DNA of 58,569 bases from the NCBI GenBank assembly GCA_964383815.1, contig CAYLIC010000006.1, positions 1 to 58,569 on the forward strand, in the 5' to 3' direction. Positions 26,326-33,707 of this stretch are shown here, one piece after another; the first letter of the stretch is position 1; each line of letters opens with the position of its first letter. The position numbers were made by a program, and so were the translations under genes. Origin of the DNA: UBA11524 sp964383815 (GTDB taxonomy: Bacteria; Bacillota; Clostridia; Christensenellales; Aristaeellaceae). Below the pieces are notes generated by a model. The model was given only the letters and a program-made list of their open reading frames with translations, was not told the DNA's origin and did no database searches.

Positions 26326-26497
26326 GCACTGCCCGCCCGCGGGGACGGTCTATGCAGCAGCTCTACTGCGGCGGATATGGCTGCGGGCACTGCCCGCCCG
26401 CGGGGACGGTCTGTGCAGCAGCTCTACTGCGGCGGATATGGCTGCGGGCACTGCCCGCCCGCGGGGACGGTCTGTGCAGCAGCTCTACTGCGGCGGA
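26326..26497. repeat. 61-bp tandem repeat, three copies, between rpsO and pnp
   Basis: Two complete 61-bp units (26326-26386, 26387-26447) and a third partial unit (26448-~26497) are almost identical, differing at one base in the first copy (TATGCAG for TGTGCAG). Each junction forms a GCGGGC-ACT-GCCCGC hairpin, and each unit holds GCAG/CTGC and CCGCGG pairings. No reading frame is conserved across units. The array lies in the 448-bp gap between rpsO and pnp, on the transcribed 3' side of rpsO; the rest of that gap holds the 26225-26260 terminator and the pnp leader. Confidence 0.9.
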
Positions 26498-26513
26498 GAA
26501 AAGAGGCGATGCC

Positions 26514-26768
26514 TCACTTGCGGAGGTTCAGCTTGGCAATCAGGGCGCGGTAACGCTCAATGTCGGTCTTCTTCAGGTACTCCAGCAGACCGCGACGGCG
26601 GCCAACCATCAGCAGCAGGCCGCGGTTGGAGTGGTGGTCGTTACGGTTGGACTTCAGGTGCTCGTTCAGGTGGTTGATGCGGTCGGTCAGCAGGGCAACC
26701 TGCACCTCGGGGGAGCCAGTGTCGCCCTCGTGCTGGGCATAGGCCGCGATGATCTCGCTCTTGGTCAT
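26514..26768 (-). CDS. rpsO: 30S ribosomal protein S15
   Basis: An 84-residue S15 with the diagnostic HEGDTGSPEVQVALLT segment and the SNRGLLLMVGRRRGLLEYLK 16S rRNA-binding helices. S15 binds the three-way junction of helices 20-22 and starts platform assembly. The start is ATG 26768, 8 nt from GGAGG; an upstream in-frame ATG would add 13 residues without a proper site. It is a few residues shorter than the usual 88-89 at the N-terminus. It has its own promoter with a leader of about 115 nt, long enough for S15 autoregulation, though no known leader fold was identified. Confidence 0.97.
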   Translation of the reverse strand: MTKSEIIAAYAQHEGDTGSPEVQVALLTDRINHLNEHLKSNRNDHHSNRGLLLMVGRRRGLLEYLKKTDIERYRALIAKLNLRK

Positions 26769-26889
26769 GGTATATTCCTCCATTTTATTAGCGGCAAAGG
26801 GCCGCATGATCAGGGCAATCGCCGTACACGCAGTGCGCCGCCGGAGTGACTCATGCGTCCGCGCAGACGGTTCTCATAACCCAAATGAC

Positions 26890-26918
26890 ATTGTAGCAGA
26901 TTTTCCACCCCTTGTAAA
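26890..26918 (-). promoter_or_regulatory. rpsO promoter
   Basis: TTTACA and TACAAT lie 17 bp apart on the minus strand, about 120 bp before rpsO. The leader between them is GC-rich and can fold (CGTCTGCGCGGACG), a candidate site for S15 feedback. Confidence 0.65.
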
Positions 26919-26973
26919 GGGGTAGTTTTCATCTCCTCCGGGTGAAAAGGGGGACTTTTTTGCAAGTTCCTGC

Positions 26974-27001
26974 TTGACTTTGCGGCTGTCCTATGTACAA
27001 T
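26974..27001 (+). promoter_or_regulatory. Promoter of the MATE transporter gene
   Basis: TTGACT and TACAAT are 16 bp apart, ending 33 bp before the start codon, divergent from the rpsO promoter. Confidence 0.7.
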
Positions 27002-27034
27002 GGAGGTGTTATGCAAACGGAGGAGGAATGAGGA

Positions 27035-28429
27035 ATGCTGAAGCGCTGGATAGGCGATAAGCAGTTTTACAGGTCGGTTGTCACCCTGGCGCTGCCGCTG
27101 GTGGTGCAGCAGGCCATCACCAGCTTTGTCAGCCTGCTGGATAATGTGATGGTGGGCGGCCTGAGCACGGAGGCCATCAGCGCCGTGGCGGTGGTGAACC
27201 AGATTCTGATGGTGTTCAACCTGTCCCTGTTTGGCGGGCTCAGCGGTGCATCCATCTTTGGCGCCCAGTTCTTTGGCAAGGGTGATATGAAGGGCATGCG
27301 GGAAACCTTCCGCTTCAAGGTCATGCTGGGTGTGGTGCTGACCATCCTGTGCATTGGCCTGCTGCTTACCTGCGGCGAAACCTTCATCGGCCTGTTCCTC
27401 CGGGGTGAGAGCGATGTGGGCTCCACCGCCGTGGCCCTGCAGGAGGGCATGAGCTATCTGCGGGTGATGCTGTGGGGCCTTTTCCCCTTTATGGTGGTGC
27501 AGTCCTACGTCAGCTCCCTGCGGGAAACGGGGGAAACCGTTGCGCCCATGATCGCCAGCGTGATTGCCATTCTGGTGAACCTGGTGCTGAACTATGTGCT
27601 GATTTTCGGTCATTTTGGCTTCCCCATGCTGGGCGTGACCGGCGCCGCTATTGCCACGGTTATCTCCCGGTATGTGGAAATGGTTTATGTGCTCCTGCAT
27701 GCCCACCGGCACCAGGATAAGTACCACTTCCTGCAGGGCGCTTACAGGAGCCCCCGTGTGTCGGGCAGCCTGCTGAAGAAAATCATTGTCACCGGTTCCC
27801 CGCTGATGCTCAACGAGGTACTGTGGTCCCTGGGCATGACCTTCATCAACCAGAGCTATTCCAGCCGTGGCCTGGCAGCGGTGGCTGCCATTAACATCAC
27901 CAGCACCGCGTGGAACCTGTTCAGCGTGGTGATGATGGCCATGGGCAGCGCCGTTGCCATCATGGTGGGACAGCAGCTGGGCGTGGGCGACAAGGAAGGC
28001 GCCCGGGATACCGACAGGAAGCTGGTATTCCTCACTGTGGTCATGCACGTCATCATGGGCGCGCTGCTGGTGCTGTGCTCCGGGCTGATCCCCAAAATGT
28101 ACAATGTGGAGGAATCCGTCCGGGAAACCACCAGGCAGCTGCTGGTTGTTGCCGGGCTGTCCCTGCCGCTGCATTCCTTTGTGCATGTGGTGTACTTCAC
28201 CATCCGCTCCGGCGGCAAAACGGTGATTACCTTCCTGTTTGATTGTGTGTATACCTGGCTGGTGCCGGTGGCCCTGGCCCATGTGCTGTGCACCTTCACC
28301 GCCATGCCCATTGTGGAGGTGTACTTCTGCATCCAGTTTATCGACATCATTAAGGTCATCATCGGCGCGCTGATGCTCCGCTCGGATTTCTGGGCCAACA
28401 ACGTGGTCAATGAGGTAAGCCAGGCGTAA
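27035..28429 (+). CDS. MATE family efflux transporter
   Basis: A 464-residue integral membrane protein with about twelve hydrophobic segments in two halves, typical of the MatE/NorM fold, which exports drugs or metabolites using Na+ or H+ gradients. The first half begins FYRSVVTLALPLVVQQAITS with the SLLDNVMVGGL segment; the second half repeats this theme (GSPLMLNEVLWSLGMTF). The ATG at 27035 follows a GGAGGAGG stretch by 8 nt. It has its own promoter. Substrate cannot be predicted; gut Clostridia carry many paralogues of this DinF/VmrA-like type. Confidence 0.9.
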   Translation: MLKRWIGDKQFYRSVVTLALPLVVQQAITSFVSLLDNVMVGGLSTEAISAVAVVNQILMVFNLSLFGGLSGASIFGAQFFGKGDMKGMRETFRFKVMLGVVLTILCIGLLLTCGETFIGLFLRGESDVGSTAVALQEGMSYLRVMLWGLFPFMVVQSYVSSLRETGETVAPMIASVIAILVNLVLNYVLIFGHFGFPMLGVTGAAIATVISRYVEMVYVLLHAHRHQDKYHFLQGAYRSPRVSGSLLKKIIVTGSPLMLNEVLWSLGMTFINQSYSSRGLAAVAAINITSTAWNLFSVVMMAMGSAVAIMVGQQLGVGDKEGARDTDRKLVFLTVVMHVIMGALLVLCSGLIPKMYNVEESVRETTRQLLVVAGLSLPLHSFVHVVYFTIRSGGKTVITFLFDCVYTWLVPVALAHVLCTFTAMPIVEVYFCIQFIDIIKVIIGALMLRSDFWANNVVNEVSQA

Positions 28430-28472
28430 CCCACGGGGCGGCGAGGAACCGCCCCAAAAAATTCTTGAAAAA

Positions 28473-28486
28473 TGGAAACGTTTCCG
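28473..28486. promoter_or_regulatory. Catabolite-responsive (cre/LacI-type) operator before the GH31 gene
   Basis: TGGAAACGTTTCCG contains the perfect palindrome GGAAACGTTTCC with the central CG expected of CcpA and other LacI-family sites. It lies 84 bp before the GH31 start. A GGGGCGG/CCGCCCC hairpin just upstream (28435-28455) is followed by A-rich rather than T-rich sequence. Confidence 0.6.
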
Positions 28487-28569
28487 GGAGGAAAAAAACG
28501 CACCCTTGGCGAATGCTATCAGCAAGAACCCCCGCAGGATAAAAATGAAATGAAAAGGCAGGGAACCCT

Positions 28570-30648
28570 ATGATTCGTCGATACGATTTCGGTTCGCCCA
28601 TCAACACCGGCGCTGTTGTTCGCAGCCTTCCTGCGCAGAGCGCCCCTGTGCCCCACTTCACCACCACGGCCGGGGAAGGCCGGGTGTCCTTCACCATTGT
28701 GCTGGCGGAGGATGACATCATCTTCGGCCTGGGCGAAAGCCTGCGGGGCATGAACAAGCGCGGTCACCTGTTCCGTTCCTGGAACTCTGACGACTGCGAC
28801 CATACCGAGAACAAGAGCAGCATCTACGGCAGCCACAACCTGCTGCTGTTCAGCGGCAAGGCGCGCAGCTTCGGCGTGTATTTTGACGACCCCGGCGCCG
28901 TGACCTTCGACCTGGGGTACACAAGGGGCGATACCGCCGTTATCACCTCCGAAAACGGCGACCTGAGCGTGTATATTATTGAAGAGAACAGCCTGACGGA
29001 CATCTGCCGGGCCTTCCGCGGGCTGATTGGCCCCAGCTATCTGCCGCCCAAGTGGGCCTTTGGCTACATCCAGTCCCGCTGGGGATACGAATGCGAGGAC
29101 GACCTGCGCACCGTGGTAAGGGAGCACCGGGAGCGGCACATCCCCCTGGACGGCGTGTGCATGGACATCGACTATATGGACGACTACATGGACTTTACCT
29201 GGGACAGGCAGAAATTCCCGGACATGAAGGCCTTCAACCAGGAAATGGCCCGGAGCCACGCCCACATGATACCCATTATCGATGCGGGCGTGAAGCAGAA
29301 GGCCGGCTATGACGTGTGTGAGGAAGGCCTGGAGAAGGGTTACTTTGTCAGGAAGGCGGATGGCACGCCCTTTGTGGGCGCCGTGTGGCCCGGGCGCAGC
29401 TATTTCCCGGATTTCCTGCGGGAGGACGTGCGCCAGTGGTTTGGCGGCCTGTACGCCCGGCTGATGGATGCCGGTGTGGAAGGCTTCTGGAACGACATGA
29501 ACGAGCCTGCCCTGTTCTACTCCCTGGAAAGTATGCAGGAGGCCTTCGCCACGGTGGACAGCCTGCGCAATGAAAACCTGGACATCAACACCGTTTTCAC
29601 CCTGCGGGATGCCTTCAACCGCACCGCCAACAACCCGGAGGACTACCGCCGCTTCTACCACCAGGTGGAGGGCAAAACCATCCGGCACGATAAGATTCAC
29701 AACCTGTACGGCGCCTGCATGACAAGGGCCGCCAGCGAAGGCTTCCGCCGGTACAACGCCAGCAAGCGATACCTGCTGTTCAGCCGGGCCAGCTTCACAG
29801 GCGCCCACCGGTATGGCGGCGTGTGGCAGGGTGACAACCAATCCTGGTGGAGCCACCTGAAGCTGAATTTGCAAATGCTCCCCGGCCTGAACATGGCAGG
29901 CTTCCTCTTCAACGGTGCCGACCTGGGCGGCTTTGGCTGCAACACCACGGAGGATTTGCTGCTGCGCTGGCTGCAGCTGGGTGTGTTCACCCCCCTGATG
30001 CGCAACCACGCCGCCCGCGGCACCCGGGACCAGGAGGCCTACCGCTTTGCCAACTGGCCTGCCCTGCGGGACACCCTCGCCGTGCGCTACGCCCTGCTGC
30101 CCTACCTGTACAGCGAATTTATGAAGGCCGCACTGACCGACGGCATGTACTTCCGTCCCCTGGCCTTCGACTACCCGGAGGACGAAACCGCCCGCCGGGT
30201 GGAGGACCAGCTGATGCTGGGCCAGGCGTGCATGATTGCCCCCGTGTACGAGCAGAACGCCCTGGGCCGCCATGTGTACCTGCCCCAGGACATGCTGCTG
30301 GTGCGCTTCCGCTCCGCTACGGATTACGACCTGACCCCCATGGGCGCCGGGCACCACTGGCTGCCGCTGAACCTGAACGAAATGCCCCTGTTCATCCGCC
30401 GCAATCACTTCATTCCCCTGGCCAGGCCCGCCGAGTATGTGGATGGCATCGATGCCGCCGACCTGACCCTGCTGGGCTGGCTGGACAAGGACGCCGCCTA
30501 TGCCCTGTACAACGATGATGGCTACACCACCTCCCCCACCCTGGAAAGCGGCCTGACCCCCATCGCCGTGCACGTTGCTGGCGAAAACGCCACTGCTGCC
30601 GGTGCCGGCCTGACCCTGCATGCCCAGCGCCTGGTGATTGGCGGCTGA
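28570..30648 (+). CDS. GH31 alpha-glycosidase (alpha-glucosidase/xylosidase-like)
   Basis: A 692-residue family 31 glycoside hydrolase. A beta-sandwich N-domain (IIFGLGESLRGMNKRG) precedes the (beta/alpha)8 barrel. The nucleophile Asp309 lies in GFWNDMNEP and the acid/base Asp422 in GVWQGDNQSWW. C-terminal beta domains end the protein. No signal peptide is present, so it works in the cytosol on imported oligosaccharides. The WNDMNEP signature is of the alpha-glucosidase branch, but alpha-xylosidase or other activity cannot be excluded. The start at 28570 has a modest AGGGA site. A cre-like operator upstream suggests catabolite control. Unlike many GH31 genes, it has no sugar-transport partner. 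Confidence 0.9.
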   Translation: MIRRYDFGSPINTGAVVRSLPAQSAPVPHFTTTAGEGRVSFTIVLAEDDIIFGLGESLRGMNKRGHLFRSWNSDDCDHTENKSSIYGSHNLLLFSGKARSFGVYFDDPGAVTFDLGYTRGDTAVITSENGDLSVYIIEENSLTDICRAFRGLIGPSYLPPKWAFGYIQSRWGYECEDDLRTVVREHRERHIPLDGVCMDIDYMDDYMDFTWDRQKFPDMKAFNQEMARSHAHMIPIIDAGVKQKAGYDVCEEGLEKGYFVRKADGTPFVGAVWPGRSYFPDFLREDVRQWFGGLYARLMDAGVEGFWNDMNEPALFYSLESMQEAFATVDSLRNENLDINTVFTLRDAFNRTANNPEDYRRFYHQVEGKTIRHDKIHNLYGACMTRAASEGFRRYNASKRYLLFSRASFTGAHRYGGVWQGDNQSWWSHLKLNLQMLPGLNMAGFLFNGADLGGFGCNTTEDLLLRWLQLGVFTPLMRNHAARGTRDQEAYRFANWPALRDTLAVRYALLPYLYSEFMKAALTDGMYFRPLAFDYPEDETARRVEDQLMLGQACMIAPVYEQNALGRHVYLPQDMLLVRFRSATDYDLTPMGAGHHWLPLNLNEMPLFIRRNHFIPLARPAEYVDGIDAADLTLLGWLDKDAAYALYNDDGYTTSPTLESGLTPIAVHVAGENATAAGAGLTLHAQRLVIGG

Positions 30649-30658
30649 CAGGTTTTTC

Positions 30659-30687
30659 TTGACAGTCCTCCTCCGGGCTGATATAAT
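30659..30687 (+). promoter_or_regulatory. Consensus promoter of the methyltransferase gene
   Basis: Perfect TTGACA and TATAAT boxes separated by 17 bp, 70 bp before the start codon. Confidence 0.85.
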
Positions 30688-30756
30688 GTCCGTCCCAATC
30701 AAATATTCCAGTTTTTTGGAGCGGTTTTTCAGGGGGAAACGGAAGGAGGATGGCGT

Positions 30757-31515
30757 ATGAAGCCAATGGCAAAGGACTGGTACAAAAGCATCTGGACGCT
30801 GGACATTCAGGATCAATCCTGGGTGGAGGACACCGTGCGGCAGGTGGATTTTCTGGTAGAGCATCTGCACCTGCAGGGCGGCGAGAGGATACTCGACCTG
30901 GCCTGCGGCTTTGGCAGGCATGCCCTGGAGCTGGCCCGGCGGGGATTCTCCGTGGTGGGTGTGGACATTACGCCGGACTATGTGCGCTATGCGGAGGCGC
31001 AGGCCCGGAAGGAAGGCCTGGATGCAAGGTTCATCTGCCAGGATATCCGGGCGGTTGATTTCAACAGTGAGTTTGACCTGGTGCTGAACATGGCGGATGG
31101 CGCCGTGGGCTACCTGGAAAACGATGAAGAAAACCACAAGATCTTCGAGGTGGTTGCCCGGGCGCTGAAAACAGGCGGCAAGCATTTCATGGACATTATG
31201 AGCGCCGATTATGCCCGGCTGCACTTCCCCTGCAAGCTGTGGGACGCAGGCCAGAAGTGCCTTACCCTTTCCCTGTTCGAGTGGGAGGACGCCACCAGCA
31301 CCCTGCTCTATGGGCAGACGGACGTGCCCTACGGTCAGCCGCTGCCCAAGCCTTGCCTGGAGGAAGGCAACACCATCCGCCTGTATGGTCAGGAGGAGGT
31401 GCGCGGCATTCTGGCCGGCCTGGGCCTGCAGGTGCGTGAAACCTGGGCGGACTTCAGCGGCACGCCGGCCTCGGACAGGGGCATTCAGCTGATGGTGTAC
31501 TCCGAAAAGGCATAA
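30757..31515 (+). CDS. Class I SAM-dependent methyltransferase
   Basis: A 252-residue Rossmann-fold methyltransferase. Motif I is ILDLACGFGRHALELARRG (residues ~45-63), followed by the acidic GVDITPDYV that contacts the ribose of S-adenosylmethionine. A later FDLVLNMADGAVGY is motif IV. It resembles the generic methyltransferase-25/11 group, so the substrate is unknown. The ATG at 30757 follows GGAAGGAGG. It has a consensus promoter of its own, and the next gene also has one, so it is expressed as a single gene. Confidence 0.85.
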   Translation: MKPMAKDWYKSIWTLDIQDQSWVEDTVRQVDFLVEHLHLQGGERILDLACGFGRHALELARRGFSVVGVDITPDYVRYAEAQARKEGLDARFICQDIRAVDFNSEFDLVLNMADGAVGYLENDEENHKIFEVVARALKTGGKHFMDIMSADYARLHFPCKLWDAGQKCLTLSLFEWEDATSTLLYGQTDVPYGQPLPKPCLEEGNTIRLYGQEEVRGILAGLGLQVRETWADFSGTPASDRGIQLMVYSEKA

Positions 31516-31529
31516 GGAGGCCTGCCGGG

Positions 31530-31559
31530 TTGACATCCTCTTTTTCTGTTTGATATAAT
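31530..31559 (+). promoter_or_regulatory. Promoter of the alpha/beta hydrolase gene
   Basis: TTGACA and TATAAT, both perfect, with an 18-bp spacer, 23 bp before the start codon. Confidence 0.8.
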
Positions 31560-31582
31560 TGACAAAAAAAGGAGGCATCCCC

Positions 31583-32446
31583 ATGAGCACATTGATTTCC
31601 TGCACCGGGCGGGAGCTGGATGCCCGGCAGTGGCTGCCCCAGGGCCAGCCCAGGGCCGTGATTCAGCTGGTGCACGGCATGGCGGAGCATATCGACAGAT
31701 ACGATGCCGCCGCCCGGGCCTTTGCGGATGCGGGCTTTGCGGTGGTGGGCCACACCCATCTGGGCCACGGGCCCAGGGCGGAAATTCAGGGCTGGTTTGC
31801 CGGGAAGGACGGCTGGCAGTGCCTGATTAACGATGTGCACCGCCTGCGCCTGCAGACCCAGCAGCAGTTTCCCGGCCTGCCATACTTCATTCTGGGTCAC
31901 TCCATGGGCAGCTTTGTCACCCGCTGCTACATGATGCAGCATGCCGATGGCCTGGCTGGGGTGATTCTCTCCGGCACGGGATTCTTTGCCAGGCCCGTTG
32001 CGCTGGCAGGCCTGACGGTTGCCCGGCTGGTGTGCCTTTTCGGCGGCGAAAGGAAGCCCAGCAACCTGATTGACCGCATTGCCTTTGGCTCCGGTGGCAA
32101 GGATTGGCTCACCCGGGATGCCGCCGTTGTGGCGGATTACCTGGCAGACCCCCATTGCGGCTTTGTGTTCACCGGCGGCGCATACCGGGATTTCTTCTCC
32201 GGGCTGAACAGCCTGGCCCGTATCCACGATGTGCCTGCTGACCTGCCCGTCTACTTCTTCTCCGGGGATGCGGACCCGGTGGGCAAGGGTGACGGCGTGA
32301 ACAAATCTGCCCGGCAGCTGCGCCAGGCCGGTGTGAAACAGGTGGAGGTAAAGCTCTACCACGAGGGCCGGCACGAAATGCTGAACGAGGTGAACTGCCA
32401 GGAGGTTTACCAAGACGTGATTGCCTGGGTGGAAAAGCATCTGTAA
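31583..32446 (+). CDS. Monoacylglycerol lipase-like alpha/beta hydrolase
   Basis: A 287-residue serine hydrolase of the S33/Hydrolase_4 group. The oxyanion region is LVHGMAEHIDRY, the nucleophile elbow is GHSMGS, the acid lies in SGDADPVG and the histidine in EGRHEMLNE. The order and spacing match bacterial monoacylglycerol lipases and lysophospholipases, which cleave single acyl chains from glycerolipids. No signal peptide is evident. The ATG at 31583 is 7 nt from AAGGAGG. Its intrinsic terminator overlaps the start of the following cwlD-like gene. Confidence 0.88.
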   Translation: MSTLISCTGRELDARQWLPQGQPRAVIQLVHGMAEHIDRYDAAARAFADAGFAVVGHTHLGHGPRAEIQGWFAGKDGWQCLINDVHRLRLQTQQQFPGLPYFILGHSMGSFVTRCYMMQHADGLAGVILSGTGFFARPVALAGLTVARLVCLFGGERKPSNLIDRIAFGSGGKDWLTRDAAVVADYLADPHCGFVFTGGAYRDFFSGLNSLARIHDVPADLPVYFFSGDADPVGKGDGVNKSARQLRQAGVKQVEVKLYHEGRHEMLNEVNCQEVYQDVIAWVEKHL

Positions 32447-32449
32447 CAG

Positions 32450-32494
32450 AAACCCTGCATACCATCCCACAGGAGGTGGGCGTATGCAGGGTTT
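32450..32494 (+). terminator. Terminator hairpin that contains the cwlD-like Shine-Dalgarno and start codon
   Basis: A 13-bp stem (AAACCCTGCATAC paired with GTATGCAGGGTTT) is followed by further T residues (32492-32496), ideal for termination just after the hydrolase stop. The 3' arm contains the ATG (32484-32486) of the next gene. Inside, a second stem CCCAC/GTGGG holds AGGAG in its loop, so the ribosome site is also within the structure. Confidence 0.85.
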
Positions 32495-33218
32495 TTCTGT
32501 GAAAAGGCTGGCAGCGCTGGTGGCAGTGGTGCTCCTGCTGGGCGCATGGGCGGTGGCGGTGGCCTTCCGGCGGGAGCTGTCCGCCCCGGTGGAGGCTGCC
32601 TCCTTGCCGCTGGCGGGCTGGCGCATTCTGGTGGATCCGGGCCACGGCGGCTATGACGGCGGCGCCAAGGCCCGGGACAGCGGCGTGTGGGAGAAGGCCA
32701 TCAACCTGGCGGTAGCCAACCAGGTGGAGAAGTGCCTCACGGCCCGGGGCGCGGCGGTGTTCATGACCCGCACGGGGGATGAGGACCTGTGCACCGATGA
32801 CCGGCCTGCCAACAAAACCATGAAGCGGGAGGACATGGAGAACCGGGTGGCCTTAGCCATTGAGGCCAGGGCGGACATGGTGCTGTCCATCCACATGAAC
32901 GAATACCGCCAGCGCAGCCAGTCCGGCCCGCAGGTGTTCTACCGCCAGGGGTGCGACAGCGGCCGCCTGCTGGCAGGCGCCATGCAGGAGGCATTGATTG
33001 CCGCGCTTGCACCCAAAAAGGAGCGCAGTGCCATGGCGGGGGATTACTTCATCCTGCAGCTCGACGTTCCCTCGGTGCTCATAGAGTGCGGCTTTATTTC
33101 CAACCCGGAGGAGGAAAGGCTGCTGCTTTCGGAAGGCTATCAGGCCCGGCTGGGCCAGGCCGTTGCGGATGGGGTGGAAAGCTATGCGGCGCTTATGGCT
33201 GCACATGGCAGCAGGTGA
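32484..33218 (+). CDS. cwlD: N-acetylmuramoyl-L-alanine amidase (CwlD-like, Amidase_3)
   Basis: A 244-residue zinc amidase that cuts the bond between muramic acid and the stem peptide. An N-terminal membrane anchor or signal (LAALVAVVLLLGAWAVAVAF) exports it. Zinc and catalytic residues are present: His in LVDPGHGGYDGG, Glu in WEKAINLAV, His in LSIHMNEY and Glu in LIECGFISN. In spore formers CwlD makes the muramic-delta-lactam of the cortex, and size and layout fit, but a general Amidase_3 role is possible. The start ATG lies in the arm of the upstream terminator hairpin (AGGAGG at 7 nt), so translation may be controlled by RNA folding. Confidence 0.85.
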   Translation: MQGFSVKRLAALVAVVLLLGAWAVAVAFRRELSAPVEAASLPLAGWRILVDPGHGGYDGGAKARDSGVWEKAINLAVANQVEKCLTARGAAVFMTRTGDEDLCTDDRPANKTMKREDMENRVALAIEARADMVLSIHMNEYRQRSQSGPQVFYRQGCDSGRLLAGAMQEALIAALAPKKERSAMAGDYFILQLDVPSVLIECGFISNPEEERLLLSEGYQARLGQAVADGVESYAALMAAHGSR

Positions 33219-33224
33219 GAAACG

Positions 33225-33269
33225 CCCTGTCCCATTATTTGCGCCAGCCCCATTTCAGGAGGGACAGGG
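33225..33269 (+). terminator. Possible terminator of the cwlD-like gene
   Basis: A perfect 9-bp stem CCCTGTCCC/GGGACAGGG with a long 27-base loop follows the stop codon; only TGTTT follows, so it is weak as a classical terminator. Confidence 0.4.
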
Positions 33270-33306
33270 TGTTTCCCTCCACAAAGGCTTCCCACTGTGC
33301 TTCCAT
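33235..33306 (-). CDS. Candidate 23-residue peptide gene antisense to the cwlD 3' region
   Basis: A 24-codon frame starts at ATG 33306 with a full AAAGGAGG site 7-8 nt upstream and reads MEAQWEAFVEGNTLSLLKWG followed by WRK. It is amphipathic and tryptophan-rich. A possible minus-strand promoter (TTGACG and TATGCC, 18 bp apart) lies upstream near 33410-33440. No homologue is recognised. The strong ribosome site is the only good evidence that it is real. Confidence 0.35.
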   Translation of the reverse strand: MEAQWEAFVEGNTLSLLKWGWRK

Positions 33307-33461
33307 CCGCTTCACCTCCTTTCGCTTTGCATCACACTGGCCAATGTGTTTCACCCTGATAGCACCGCCCATGGCGCAGGCATTGGGGTGCTTTTCAGAA
33401 AAAAGGCATACTGGAAACGATGCCGGGCCGTCAAGGGCAGGAAATCCTTGCATTTCCTTGC

Positions 33462-33490
33462 TTGACAAGGCTTGCGGCGGTTGCTATAAT
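33462..33490 (+). promoter_or_regulatory. Perfect sigma-A promoter of the first ABC exporter operon
   Basis: TTGACA and TATAAT, both perfect, are 17 bp apart. The start codon of the exporter is over 200 bp downstream, leaving a long structured leader. Confidence 0.88.
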
Positions 33491-33540
33491 GGACAGGCGT
33501 CGGTGGAAGGATTGTTGTGCTGGGGCACATCGGGTGTGGC

Positions 33541-33566
33541 AAGCCTGATGGGTATCAGCCTTTTTT
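33541..33566 (+). promoter_or_regulatory. Leader hairpin with T-run: candidate attenuator
   Basis: AAGcCTGAT-GGGT-ATCAGcCTT (one internal mismatch) is followed by T6, about 45 nt into the transcript and 140 bp before the exporter. It lies inside the short open frame ending at 33592, so translating ribosomes would disturb it. Confidence 0.6.
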
Positions 33567-33592
33567 CAAGTGTGCGACTTTTTATGAGGTGA
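33548..33592 (+). CDS. Putative leader peptide ending in RLFMR
   Basis: A short open frame overlaps the leader hairpin. From ATG 33548 it encodes MGISLFSSVRLFMR; TTG and GTG starts farther upstream, near a GGAAGG at 33505, would lengthen it to about 26 residues. Its stop lies in the ribosome site of the next mini-ORF. Short hydrophobic peptides with basic residues of this kind stall ribosomes in drug-inducible leaders. The start is uncertain. Confidence 0.45.
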   Translation: MGISLFSSVRLFMR

Positions 33593-33598
33593 TTCACG

Positions 33599-33625
33599 AT
33601 GATAAAGGAAGCATTTGCTGATTAA
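33599..33625 (+). CDS. Second leader mini-ORF, 8 codons
   Basis: ATG 33599 follows GAGGTG by 7 nt and encodes MIKEAFAD before TAA. The good ribosome site, overlapping the stop of the first mini-ORF, suggests coupled translation. Some 80 nt then separate it from the exporter start. Confidence 0.45.
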   Translation: MIKEAFAD

Positions 33626-33707
33626 TCATTAACGAAAAGAATAGAAGATACCTTTGCGATTGCATGTTTGGAACCGCTGTTTTTTGTGCAGCAAAAAAGG
33701 AGATTAT

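Noticed and set aside
26147..26329. A 60-codon minus-strand frame upstream of pnp
   Set aside because: It spans the rpsO-side terminator and has no ribosome site, so it is probably leader sequence.
26326..26497. The 61-bp repeats as a CRISPR array
   Set aside because: The units are contiguous and identical with no unique spacers, and no cas genes are present.
27011..27031. A 6-codon mini-ORF (MQTEEE) before the MATE gene as a leader peptide
   Set aside because: Its ribosome site would lie at or before the predicted transcription start, so it probably is not translated.
28435..28455. GGGGCGG/CCGCCCC hairpin after the MATE gene as a terminator
   Set aside because: The stem is good but is followed by AAAAAATTCTTG rather than a T-run, so termination on this strand is doubtful.
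28519..31605. A 1028-codon minus-strand open frame opposite GH31 and the methyltransferase gene
   Set aside because: It is antisense to two genes with intact catalytic motifs; long empty frames opposite GC-rich genes are expected, and its composition (His, Gly, Val rich) is typical of such shadows.
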